Both the position numbers and the translations under genes were made by a program. A stretch of DNA of 64,000 nucleotides, from contig NZ_CH672413.1 of the NCBI RefSeq assembly GCF_000152705.1, positions 62,001-126,000 of the forward strand, written 5' to 3'. Origin of the DNA: Janibacter sp. HTCC2649. GTDB taxonomy: Bacteria; Actinomycetota; Actinomycetes; Actinomycetales; Dermatophilaceae. Of this stretch, positions 8,709 to 15,857 are shown in pieces. The notes below the pieces were generated by a model. That model saw only the letters and a list, made by a program, of their open reading frames with translations, searched no databases and was not told where the DNA came from. Each line of letters opens with the position of its first letter. Positions within the stretch are counted from its first letter, which is position 1.

Positions 8709-9941
8709 TCAGCGCGCAGCGCTTGCGATCGCTTCCGCGATGATCTCGCCCTGGCCCGCCTGCCACTGGTCGACCTGAACGACGAAAGGCCCGATGCTGA
8801 AGATGGCCGTGTAGCCCTGCTCGGGCTTCTGGCCGGAGAAGCGGATCTCGTCGGTGATGGCGAAGCCGCCGTCTCCGATAGCGATCGCCTTGACGCCGAG
8901 AACCTGTGCTGGAACCTTCTTCGGCCCGTGCTTGTACTCATAAGAGCCAGAGCACTTCCCGAAGGTCTGCTGTGCCTGAGCGACTTTTGCCTTGGCAGCA
9001 GCTGCGTCCGTCATGGCGAGCACGCCCGCCGATGCCGTCGCACGCTCATACAGGTCCGTGCCTGCGGGTCTGAACGTTGCGTCGACGGCACCCGAGCCGG
9101 AGCCCATGAACTCGCCAGGCATCGCCCCGCAAGGACGCTGCACCTTGAGGGTGTCGTCGAACGTCACCTCACTCGCGGCATCGGGTTGCGCCACGACGCT
9201 CGCCAACAACGTCTTGGCCCCCGACAGATTCGGCGCCGAGCGTAGGTCTGTGATCGCGTTGGCACCGCCGACCATGTCCTTCATGCACGTGGCCGCAGCA
9301 GCGTTCGCTGTCGCCGCGTCCTTGCCTTCGAGCCAGCAAATGATCTGGGCGTTGCCTATGCGCGCCATGGCGATGGACAGGTACTTGTTGGGCGCGCTGG
9401 CCTTGGGCTTGGACTGCCCGAAGGCCATGATCGAGTCGGCGTCATCGACCTTGAGGGCAACCGGATCGACCGGGCCGTCCTTGTCCGGACAGGCGGTCGA
9501 CCAGGCCTTGAGGTTGGCGTCCAGGGCGGCTTGGGCGGCAGTGTCCGGGAGCAGTGCGACCGATGAGAAGGCGCCACCCACGTCAACCTTCGCGAGTTCC
9601 TCGGCCGGAATGTCGTGGCCCTCGGGTTCCGCGGTCACATAGGAAAGCCACGTGGACGCGGCCGGTGTCTTCAACTGCTTACCACACACCTTCCAATCAA
9701 TCGGCTCCTTACGGGGAGCATTCGGATACACAGAACCAGTGGCACGTTGGCCCAAGAGGGCCACCGCCTTGGCCTCCTCCACGGACAGGCGGATGGCGCG
9801 CGGGGTTGCCGAGGCGGACGACCGCGTCGCTGAGGCCGGCGAACCTGATCCATCGTTCGAGGGGTCCGGTGAACAGGCGCCCAGCGGCAGGGCAGTGGAA
9901 AGCACGAGGGCGGCAACGGCATACAGGCGCTTCGAAGTCAT
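8709..9941 (-). CDS. Predicted lipoprotein (paralogue B of 6425-7678)
   Basis: 410 residues from the ATG at 9941, chosen because it aligns with the start of the paralogue and begins a lipoprotein signal peptide (MTSKRLYAVAALVL, lipobox LPLGA-C, Cys23). A Ser/Pro/Ala tether follows. The middle has KVCGKQLK, STACPDKDG and IICWLEGKDA; cysteine positions partly match paralogue A. The C-terminal domain ends GPFVVQVDQWQAGQGEIIAEAI. No known family is recognised. First 60 or so coding bases and the upstream element are much more alike between the two paralogues than the middle of the genes, which fits a duplication followed by divergence or gene conversion at the 5' end. Confidence 0.8.
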   Translation of the reverse strand: MTSKRLYAVAALVLSTALPLGACSPDPSNDGSGSPASATRSSASATPRAIRLSVEEAKAVALLGQRATGSVYPNAPRKEPIDWKVCGKQLKTPAASTWLSYVTAEPEGHDIPAEELAKVDVGGAFSSVALLPDTAAQAALDANLKAWSTACPDKDGPVDPVALKVDDADSIMAFGQSKPKASAPNKYLSIAMARIGNAQIICWLEGKDAATANAAAATCMKDMVGGANAITDLRSAPNLSGAKTLLASVVAQPDAASEVTFDDTLKVQRPCGAMPGEFMGSGSGAVDATFRPAGTDLYERATASAGVLAMTDAAAAKAKVAQAQQTFGKCSGSYEYKHGPKKVPAQVLGVKAIAIGDGGFAITDEIRFSGQKPEQGYTAIFSIGPFVVQVDQWQAGQGEIIAEAIASAAR

Positions 9942-9955
9942 GACAGGGGAGTCTG

Positions 9956-9992
9956 GCGAAAATCGCGCAATCGATCGCAGAGTTATCCCCAG
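9956..9992 (-). promoter_or_regulatory. Shared upstream element, copy 2
   Basis: On the minus strand it reads CTGGGGATAACTCTGCGAT then TTGCGCGATTTTCGC, the same layout as 7691-7727. It overlaps the last codons and the TAA stop (9983-9985) of the upstream ceramidase-like gene, so gene 8709-9941 can have its own promoter inside the end of its neighbour. Confidence 0.5.
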
Positions 9993-10792
9993 CTGGGCCG
10001 CTTGCTCACGTAGTAGCGGAAGAGCAGCCACGCAGCCAGCGCATCAAGCAGGTGCCACGCCGCATGCGGCTGGAGCAGCGAGTGCGGTTCGCAGAGCGGT
10101 CCGCCGTCCTTGCCGGTGTTCCAGATCGCGAATGCCACGAGAAGCGTTGCGACAGAGGCGATTCCCCATCTCAGGTCGAGACGGGTGCCACCGCGCATCC
10201 GCAGCACGACCTCCATCACGAGCCCCGCGAGCAGCAACGCAGCAAAGAGCGCGTTGCCCATGGTCATGACCACCGGCACATCCGCCGACGTGAACTCCGC
10301 GACGGTGCACACCCCGAGCGACGCGACGAAGAGCACAGCAAATCCGGCGGCCGGGAGTGCAAGGAGGCGCGCGGCGGCATACGCCATGACGAACGACGCG
10401 AGCAGATACATGCTGTAGACGTCGAGGTGGCCGCCCAGCGCGCTTTGCGATGCGTGCATCGCCGCGCTTCCGGGACCAAGGAGCACAACCAAGACGGCGT
10501 ATGCCGTCCCCAGGCTTGCGCTCATCGTGCCGCTTCCGCGGCGGGAGACGTGCCAGGCGGCGGCGAGCCCGGCGACGACGAAGCCGAGGTTGCTGAACGT
10601 GTTGGCCGGCTGCTTGACGAGTGCGTCGCGGGCTGCCTCGCAGAAGCTGCCGCCCCGGCCAGCGTCGGGGCCGAGCCAGCCGAAGGCAAGGGCTGCAGTG
10701 AAGAGGACGACGGAGATGAGCGCGACTGCCGAGGTGATGACCAGGGGCCGAGGGTTGGTTCTCGGGCTCGTGGAGGGTTCGGCGGATCGCAT
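9983..10792 (-). CDS. Ceramidase-like (CREST superfamily) integral membrane hydrolase
   Basis: 269 residues from ATG 10792; a TTG three codons upstream (10801) is an alternative and no clear ribosome site distinguishes them. About seven transmembrane helices are predicted by eye. Motifs of the alkaline ceramidase family are present: FCEAARDALVKQPANTFSNL after the first helix, GPGSAAMHASQSALGGHLD with the histidine and aspartate after helix three, and HAAWHLLDALAAWLLFRYY at the end, giving the His/Asp/His set expected for a zinc site in CREST hydrolases. Bacterial members have unproven substrates, so lipid amidase activity is only inferred. Confidence 0.75.
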   Translation of the reverse strand: MRSAEPSTSPRTNPRPLVITSAVALISVVLFTAALAFGWLGPDAGRGGSFCEAARDALVKQPANTFSNLGFVVAGLAAAWHVSRRGSGTMSASLGTAYAVLVVLLGPGSAAMHASQSALGGHLDVYSMYLLASFVMAYAAARLLALPAAGFAVLFVASLGVCTVAEFTSADVPVVMTMGNALFAALLLAGLVMEVVLRMRGGTRLDLRWGIASVATLLVAFAIWNTGKDGGPLCEPHSLLQPHAAWHLLDALAAWLLFRYYVSKRPSWG

Positions 10793-10836
10793 GGGATCCA
10801 ACGTGGCACAGGTCGATGGATCGCGTCGTGAGTTGG

Positions 10837-10859
10837 CTGTCAGTGGTCACGTCTAGGTT
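10837..10859 (+). promoter_or_regulatory. Match to the actinobacterial LexA-independent DNA-damage promoter (RecA-NDp/PafBC type), distal copy
   Basis: The sequence is CTGTCAGTG, 8 bp, TAGGTT. The published consensus for the RecA-independent damage promoter of mycobacteria and other actinobacteria, recognised with PafBC, is TTGTCRGTG-N8-TANNNT. Spacing is exact and only the first base differs. Transcription should start near 10865, exactly at a GTG that opens a 28-codon reading frame. Confidence 0.65.
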
Positions 10860-10864
10860 GGCTG

Positions 10865-10951
10865 GTGAGCGTTCTTCAGTGGCTCGAGGCCGGGTGGGTT
10901 GGTCGTGAGTTCGGCTGGGGGAGTGCGGGATTCGCTCGGTGGTGGCTTTGA
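10865..10951 (+). CDS. Candidate leaderless small ORF, 28 codons, under the distal damage promoter
   Basis: GTG at 10865 begins 5 bp after the -10 hexamer TAGGTT, the position expected for a leaderless start. The frame encodes MSVLQWLEAGWVGREFGWGS and eight more residues (AGFARWWL), then TGA at 10949-10951. Five of 28 residues are Trp and the peptide is amphipathic to hydrophobic. No homologue is recognised. The second damage promoter starts 8 bp after the stop. It may be a real damage-induced peptide or an accident of a duplicated promoter; ribosome profiling would decide. Confidence 0.3.
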   Translation: MSVLQWLEAGWVGREFGWGSAGFARWWL

Positions 10952-10959
10952 CAGCGGCA

Positions 10960-10982
10960 CTGTCAGTGGCTGCCGATAGGTT
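10960..10982 (+). promoter_or_regulatory. Match to the actinobacterial LexA-independent DNA-damage promoter, proximal copy
   Basis: CTGTCAGTG, 8 bp, TAGGTT: the same -35-like block, spacing and -10 as the copy 123 bp upstream. Predicted transcription start is near 10988, giving a short leader with a strong GGAGGAGG ribosome site before the HNH nuclease ATG at 11010. Confidence 0.7.
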
Positions 10983-11009
10983 TGAGATCAGTCGTTGGAG
11001 GAGGGATCG

Positions 11010-12596
11010 ATGGACGAGCAGCAGCAGGCTCCCGTCACGCCATTGCGTGGGGTGCTGAACGCTGCTCGTGACGGGCTGGCGGGCGTGGGCGATGTCCTCT
11101 CCTCGCTCAGTGCCACTGATCTCGCCGAGCTGATGACTCTGGCCGACGAGGTGAAGTCGCAGGCCGCGGCGGCGCAGGTGCGCGTCACGGCAGAGGCGTG
11201 CCATCGGGGCGAGTTCGCATCGGCTCGGCGAGGAGTTGGTTCGGTGCACTCGTGGGTGCGTGAGCACGCCCCGTCCTTGCGTCAGGGTGGCGCGGGGCAG
11301 GTGGCCCAGCTCGCTCAGGAGGCGGCGGCGTCGACCCCGGTCGGGTTGTGGTCGCGGGGTGGCCCGCGAGGCGGTGCCTTTGCGGACGAGAACGCGCCGG
11401 AGGGGATCGTGTGGGACCGCGTGGTCTCGGGTGAGGTGAGTGCGGGGCTGGCTCTCACGGCGCTGCGGGAAGTGGCCCGGATGAAGGACCTGCTCACGGA
11501 GGAGGCCGTGCCGACCGTGGCCAAGGCGATCCTCGACCACGGAGTCGAGTGGGGCCCGGCCGAGGCGCGCAAGATCCGTCCGAGACTGCTGGCGAAGTAC
11601 GGCGTGGAGGGCGAGTTCGACGACAAGCAGAAGCGACTGCGCCCAGGAGCGTTCCTGTCCAGCCCGATCGTTGCGGACGGGGACGTGACCGAATACCGAA
11701 TGGCGATGACTCCAGCCCAGGCGACGCGGCTCGAGGCTGCGATCGGGCCGCTGTCGAAGCCGGCACCCAACCCCGACACCGGCGAGGCCGATCTGCGCTG
11801 CGCGGGCCAGCGGCGGGTGGAAGCCCTCGATGCTGTGCTGACGGGTGCCGCTTCTGTGGAGGGTGCCCACAAGGATCCGGGTGCCGCCGCCACCGTCGTG
11901 CACGTGACCGTCACGCTTGCGGACCTGTTGGCAGGGCTGGCGGGTGTCGAGGGCGGCCAGGGGAGTGGTGCCGTGATCGGTTCGCGGGCGAGGCAGACCA
12001 TGCTCGCCCCGTCGGTCGTGCGCCAGCTGGCCTGCGACGCGGACGTCATCCCCGTGGTGCTCGGCGCGGACGGCGAAGTCGCCGATCTGGGCCGCGTGAC
12101 GCGCCTGTTCACCTTGGGGCAGCGCCGGTTCCTCTGGCACCGGGATGGTCAGTGCACCTTCCCGGGATGCACCGCGCCAGCGGCCTGGACGCAGGCGCAC
12201 CACGTCGTGCACTGGGTGGATGGCGGCCCTTCGGACCTCAGCAACGCGGCGCTGCTCTGCCAGCGTCACCACACCCAGGTCCACGACAGTCGCCTCATCG
12301 CGAGCGTGCATCCGCCCGACGAACACGGTCGATCCGTCACCTGGGACCTGAGCCCGGGCAGCTATGACCGACATCTGCCCGAGCGACAGGCCGAATGGGC
12401 CCGAGCTCGGGAGCGGGACGCTGCGAAACAGCGTCGTCGCCGACTCGATACCGCCCCGTCCGAGGGATGGGAGCATGCCATCCCTGAGTCCGAGCTGCTC
12501 GATCTTGCCGACGAACTCGAAGCCGAACACCTCGCGAGCGTGGCTGACGATGCCCGGTGGGACGAAGACGCTGCCCTGTGGGACGAGGTCGCCTGA
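11010..12596 (+). CDS. DUF222-domain HNH endonuclease (13E12-repeat type)
   Basis: 528 residues. ATG 11010 follows GGAGGAGGGATCG, a strong Shine-Dalgarno, and is preferred over a start 15 bp upstream that lies inside it. The DUF222 region spans about 1-330. The HNH domain (about 375-425) has HRDGQCTFPGCTAP, WTQAHHVVHWVDGGPSDLSN and LLCQRHHTQVHD, so two Cys and the His/Asn/His metal and catalytic set are intact. A charged C-terminal tail follows. These genes occur in many copies in actinobacteria and their role is unsettled. Here the gene stands behind a damage-type promoter, which suggests induction by DNA damage. Confidence 0.92.
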   Translation: MDEQQQAPVTPLRGVLNAARDGLAGVGDVLSSLSATDLAELMTLADEVKSQAAAAQVRVTAEACHRGEFASARRGVGSVHSWVREHAPSLRQGGAGQVAQLAQEAAASTPVGLWSRGGPRGGAFADENAPEGIVWDRVVSGEVSAGLALTALREVARMKDLLTEEAVPTVAKAILDHGVEWGPAEARKIRPRLLAKYGVEGEFDDKQKRLRPGAFLSSPIVADGDVTEYRMAMTPAQATRLEAAIGPLSKPAPNPDTGEADLRCAGQRRVEALDAVLTGAASVEGAHKDPGAAATVVHVTVTLADLLAGLAGVEGGQGSGAVIGSRARQTMLAPSVVRQLACDADVIPVVLGADGEVADLGRVTRLFTLGQRRFLWHRDGQCTFPGCTAPAAWTQAHHVVHWVDGGPSDLSNAALLCQRHHTQVHDSRLIASVHPPDEHGRSVTWDLSPGSYDRHLPERQAEWARARERDAAKQRRRRLDTAPSEGWEHAIPESELLDLADELEAEHLASVADDARWDEDAALWDEVA

Positions 12597-12640
12597 CCCA
12601 TCTGTCGGATGGTGACGTCCGGCCGTGATGTCTGAGGGGG

Positions 12641-13210
12641 TCAGCGGTGGGCAGCCTCGAGGCGAGCACGCATCCAGTCGCACCACTCGACGGCGGCGCG
12701 CCGTGTGCGCACGCCCCCCTCAAGGGTCAACGCGCTGGCGAAGTTCGGGTGGCTCGGATCAACGGCCCCCGGATCGCCGGCCAGCTCGGCCAACTCGACC
12801 TCGTAGGCCGCCAGGCGTTCTGCGTGGCCCGCCCGTGCCTCGGCAACCAGGTCCAATGCAGCATCTCGGTCCAGCAGCCACATGTTCCAGAGTCGCAAGG
12901 TCTCGAGGTCCCGGACGGGCTGGGGTTCGAGTTCGCCAACCACCCACTCACGCAACGCTGTTCGACCACGTGCGCTCACGGCATACCTCTTGGTCGGTCG
13001 TGGGCCGGCGCCCTCGATGACGGTGTGGCGCACGAAGCCTCGCGCCTCCAGTCGCGCCAGTTCGGGATAGATCTGGCCGTGGTGGGCACTCCAGAAGTAT
13101 CCGACCGGCCGCTCCATCCGGCGCGCCAGGTCGTAGCCCGTGCTCGGCGATCGGGCGAGAAGACCGAGCAGAGCAAATCCGAGGTTTCCCGTGGACTCCT
13201 CGCGCTTCAT
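12641..13210 (-). CDS. PadR-family transcriptional regulator
   Basis: 189 residues. The N-terminal winged helix (about 8-95) has LGFALLGLLARSPSTGYDLA, then WSAHHGQIYPELARLEARGF and TKRYAVSARGRTALREWV, the standard PadR pattern. The C-terminal Vir_act_alpha_C helices (about 96-185) form the dimer arm. Its ATG (13208-13210) lies inside a 32-bp palindrome that also holds the start codon of the divergent hydrolase gene, so it very likely represses itself and that neighbour. Ligand unknown; phenolic or other lipophilic inducers are typical of the family. Confidence 0.93.
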   Translation of the reverse strand: MKREESTGNLGFALLGLLARSPSTGYDLARRMERPVGYFWSAHHGQIYPELARLEARGFVRHTVIEGAGPRPTKRYAVSARGRTALREWVVGELEPQPVRDLETLRLWNMWLLDRDAALDLVAEARAGHAERLAAYEVELAELAGDPGAVDPSHPNFASALTLEGGVRTRRAAVEWCDWMRARLEAAHR

Positions 13211-13234
13211 ATGTCAATGTTGACATATGAAGCG
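13203..13234. promoter_or_regulatory. Perfect palindromic operator containing both divergent start codons
   Basis: CGCTTCATATGTCAA, TG, TTGACATATGAAGCG: 15-bp perfect arms with a 2-bp centre. It contains ATGT-N8-ACAT, the PadR operator consensus. Each arm begins with one gene's first codons (ATG AAG CG), so PadR (start 13210) and the hydrolase (start 13227) begin identically and face away from each other with only 16 bp between them. Confidence 0.8.
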
Positions 13235-14039
13235 ATGGGGCTGGGTGATGGTGGCGACGGTGCTCGCCGTGTCGGGGTGTGGGGCGGGCAGCACGCCTGG
13301 CGGCGACGCTCCATCGAGCGCGCAACTCACGGCTGCTCCGTCGCCGTCGCGGTCCATCCCCAAGACGGTCGAGGCGCGCTGCAAGATCCCGGCCAAGGGT
13401 GACGTCGTCCAGATTCCGGCACCGGGTGGGACGCTCAGCGCGGGCGTCCTGGGGGAGGGAAGTGTGGGTGTCGTGCTGCTGCACCAGACGTCTGGCGCGG
13501 GGTTCTGTGGGTGGGCGACCTACGGTCAGTGGCTCGCTGGGCAGGGCATCAATGTCGTCATGCTCGACGTCTGCAACTACGGCCAATCCACCTGTGACGA
13601 GGCGCTCCTCAAGGACTGGACGGCGCAGGTCAAGGCCGGGGTGGATTTCGCACGCAGCCGTGGCGCCACCAAGGTCACCGTCGTCGGTGCGTCGCTGGGG
13701 GGCGTGCTGGCGATGGGCGTCGGCGAGAAGGCCGGCGCGGACGCGATCGTCAATCTCTCCGGACCGTCGGAGTGGGAGGGCGTGCCCGATGCGGTGACGG
13801 CCGCCAAGGCGACGACGGTGCCACTGCTCGTCTCAGCCGCTGATGCGGACACCGGGATCGAGGCGACGGTGCTCAAGGCGGCGGTCGCGGCGAGCCCGGC
13901 GGCGCACAAGCGCTACGTCGCGATGCCCGGGGAGGAACACGGGTGGTCGGGCATCAGCAACGGGATGAGCGTCGACACGGTCTTCTCGCCGCTCGCGACG
14001 ACAGTGCTGAAGTGGATCCAGGGCGACTACCGGACCTAG
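13227..14039 (+). CDS. Lipoprotein alpha/beta hydrolase (dienelactone-hydrolase-like)
   Basis: 270 residues. MKRWGWVMVATVLAVSGC gives a lipoprotein signal with lipidated Cys18, then a Ser/Pro/Ala tether. The hydrolase core shows GVVLLHQTSGAGFCGW, LDVCNYGQS, the nucleophile elbow GASLGGVLAMG with catalytic Ser, an aspartate in SAADADTGIE and a histidine in GEEHGWSG, so a full Ser-Asp-His triad is plausible. It would act on the outer face of the membrane. It is divergent from a PadR regulator and shares its operator; the substrate is unknown. A start at an internal GTG/ATG near 13246-13249 would lose the positively charged signal end and is less likely. Confidence 0.85.
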   Translation: MKRWGWVMVATVLAVSGCGAGSTPGGDAPSSAQLTAAPSPSRSIPKTVEARCKIPAKGDVVQIPAPGGTLSAGVLGEGSVGVVLLHQTSGAGFCGWATYGQWLAGQGINVVMLDVCNYGQSTCDEALLKDWTAQVKAGVDFARSRGATKVTVVGASLGGVLAMGVGEKAGADAIVNLSGPSEWEGVPDAVTAAKATTVPLLVSAADADTGIEATVLKAAVAASPAAHKRYVAMPGEEHGWSGISNGMSVDTVFSPLATTVLKWIQGDYRT

Positions 14040-14058
14040 GGCGTGTGTTGGGCGGCTG

Positions 14059-14979
14059 TCATCCCGCTCGATCGGCGATCGCTACGGTGCGCACGTCCTG
14101 TGGATCGGTCATCGCCCACCTCACTGCTGACGTGGCGGCCCCGCCCAGCGGCTGGCCGAGCAGTCGCTCGGTCACGGGCAGCCAAGGCAGGCGCAGCGGC
14201 CACCGCGCCCAGCGAGGGAGCAATGACACGGCGCCCGCGGCGAGGGCGGAATACCCCGGGCGGGCGAGAGCAGGCAGTGGCGGGTGCAGCAGGAGGAACC
14301 GAGCAGCCTCCCGGGCTTCGGGAGTGGATTGGAGCTCTGGGCGGTACGCATCGATGGTCGCCGCAAGGGCTTCCGTCGTCAGCGGCGGGTCGATGACACC
14401 CAGGCGCCGCGCCACGATCGCACTCTGCTCGACGTAGAGGTCGGCCTCGGTGTCACTCAGCGGCTGTGCGGCATACCGCTGGAACGAGGTGAGGAAGCTG
14501 TCCACCTCGGTGACGTGGACCCACCTGAGCAGGTGCGGGTCGCTCGCTGCATACGGTCGACCGTCGGCTGCCTTGCCGCGCACCCTTTCGTGGATCCTGC
14601 GCACTCGGTCGATCAGGACGTCGGCATGCTCGATCGTGCCGAACGTCGTCGTCGCGAGGAACTCACTCGTCCGTTGCAGCCGTCCCCATGGGTCGCCCTT
14701 GAAGCCCGAGTGTCCCGCGACGCCGGCCATGGCCAGCGGGTGGAGGGACTGCAGCAGGAGGGCACGGATGCCGCCGGGAAACATCGCGGCGTCGGCATGG
14801 ACTCGCCAGATCGGATCGTCGGGGGTGAACCAGCGCTCACCCTCCGTGCCCCAGATGACCGCGGCCTTGGCGGCTGCATCGTCACCGGCAACCCGCGACC
14901 GCAGAGCGTGGGCGAGCGTGCGCCGTGCGCGCCCGTCCCAGCGGTCGGTCTTCACGTGCGTGTCGTCGCGGGTCGCCAT
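14059..14979 (-). CDS. Oxygenase MpaB family protein (DUF2236)
   Basis: 306 residues from ATG 14979, chosen because GAGGAG stands 6 bp upstream; an ATG at 14985 would leave no spacing. Motifs of bacterial DUF2236: WFTPDDPIWRVHADAAMFPG, LLLQSLHPLAMAGVAGHSGF with conserved His, GTIEHADVLIDRVRRIHERV and HLLRWVHVTEVDSFLTSFQRY. Family members are heme-type oxidoreductases of mostly unknown substrate. It ends 20 bp from the convergent hydrolase gene and is divergent from the SprT-like gene. It is only distantly like the longer Lcp-type protein at 1786-3057. Confidence 0.83.
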   Translation of the reverse strand: MATRDDTHVKTDRWDGRARRTLAHALRSRVAGDDAAAKAAVIWGTEGERWFTPDDPIWRVHADAAMFPGGIRALLLQSLHPLAMAGVAGHSGFKGDPWGRLQRTSEFLATTTFGTIEHADVLIDRVRRIHERVRGKAADGRPYAASDPHLLRWVHVTEVDSFLTSFQRYAAQPLSDTEADLYVEQSAIVARRLGVIDPPLTTEALAATIDAYRPELQSTPEAREAARFLLLHPPLPALARPGYSALAAGAVSLLPRWARWPLRLPWLPVTERLLGQPLGGAATSAVRWAMTDPQDVRTVAIADRAG

Positions 14980-15055
14980 CGCCATCTCCTCGATACAGGG
15001 TTGCACAAACCTTATACGCCACTGCTGAGAACGGGCTGGGAGAGCGTCGAGGGGG

Positions 15056-15078
15056 CTGTCAGTGGTGGCTGGTTTCCT
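15056..15078 (+). promoter_or_regulatory. Probable DNA-damage-type promoter of the SprT-like gene
   Basis: CTGTCAGTG, 8 bp, TTTCCT. The -35-like block is identical to the two copies before the HNH nuclease; the -10 departs from TANNNT at its second base. The predicted start of transcription falls at or next to ATG 15085, so the mRNA would be leaderless, which fits the absence of a Shine-Dalgarno. Confidence 0.5.
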
Positions 15079-15084
15079 TGGGAC

Positions 15085-15807
15085 ATGGAGATCACACCGG
15101 CACTCGCACTCGGGCGCCGCCTGCTGCGGGAGCACGGGCTGGAGCACTGGAGCATCACGACCGACCGCGCCAAGACCAGAGCCGGCGTATGCCGCTTTGC
15201 CGGCCGCACGATCTCCCTCAGCGCTCCGCTGACTCGCCTTCACGACGAGGTCGAGGTGCGCGACACGATCCTGCACGAGATCGCACACGCCCTCGTCGGA
15301 CCCTCCCACGGGCACGACGACGTGTGGCGTGCCAAGGCGATGGCCATCGGCTGCTCCGGAGAGCGCACCCTGTCGACGAGCGCCCCGAGCGTCGAGGGAC
15401 CGTGGCGTGGCGAGTGCCCCCAGGGTCATGCGTACTCGCGGCATCGCCGACCCGGGCGGGTGATGAGCTGCCTGACGTGCAGCCCCGAGTTCGACGCCAC
15501 GGCCCTGCTGACCTGGACCTACCAGGGGCGGCGGGTCGACATGGGTGAGGCTTACCGCGAGGAGCTCGACCGCGTCATCGCGGCGCGCGGTGAGGTCCCT
15601 GCTCGTCCGGTCCCTCGGGCGGTGCCAGCACGGGTGTCGAACTTCCCGATCGGCTCGTACGTGCGGATCGTGGCCGCTGGGCCGATGAACGGTGCCATCG
15701 GCGAGGTCGAGGCGGCGTTCCTGACCCGCAGCCAGGTCAGGGTCGGCGACGAGTTGTATGCCGTGCCCAACGAGGCTCTGGCCAGTGCCGAGCTCGTGGC
15801 CAGTTGA
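15085..15807 (+). CDS. SprT-like zinc metalloprotease
   Basis: 240 residues from ATG 15085; the open frame upstream is antisense to the DUF2236 gene. The zinc site is HEIAHALVGPSHGHDDVW near residue 64 (HExxH plus a downstream His), as in SprT/Spartan proteases. A Cys-containing segment (GECPQGHAYSRHRR, SCLTCSPEF) could bind a second zinc. The C-terminal third has a KOW-like beta motif (PIGSYVRIVAAGPMNGAIGEVE). Eukaryotic Spartan removes DNA-protein crosslinks; a similar role here is an inference that agrees with the damage-type promoter. Confidence 0.83.
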   Translation: MEITPALALGRRLLREHGLEHWSITTDRAKTRAGVCRFAGRTISLSAPLTRLHDEVEVRDTILHEIAHALVGPSHGHDDVWRAKAMAIGCSGERTLSTSAPSVEGPWRGECPQGHAYSRHRRPGRVMSCLTCSPEFDATALLTWTYQGRRVDMGEAYREELDRVIAARGEVPARPVPRAVPARVSNFPIGSYVRIVAAGPMNGAIGEVEAAFLTRSQVRVGDELYAVPNEALASAELVAS

Positions 15808-15857
15808 CCGGCGAACCGGGCTGAACGGCATACGCCGTGGTTCGTCGGGGCGACCGC

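Noticed and set aside
11010-12596. HNH gene as part of an intron, prophage or restriction system
   Set aside because: The DUF222-HNH architecture is a chromosomal actinobacterial family; no phage, methylase or intron features adjoin it.
12597-12640. Small hairpin CATC/GATG between HNH and PadR genes as a terminator
   Set aside because: The stem is only four pairs and is expected by chance in this composition.
10044-12686. An 880-codon minus-strand frame spanning the ceramidase-like and HNH genes
   Set aside because: It is antisense to a clear HNH nuclease and out of frame with the ceramidase-like protein; composition is Arg/Pro-rich without domains.
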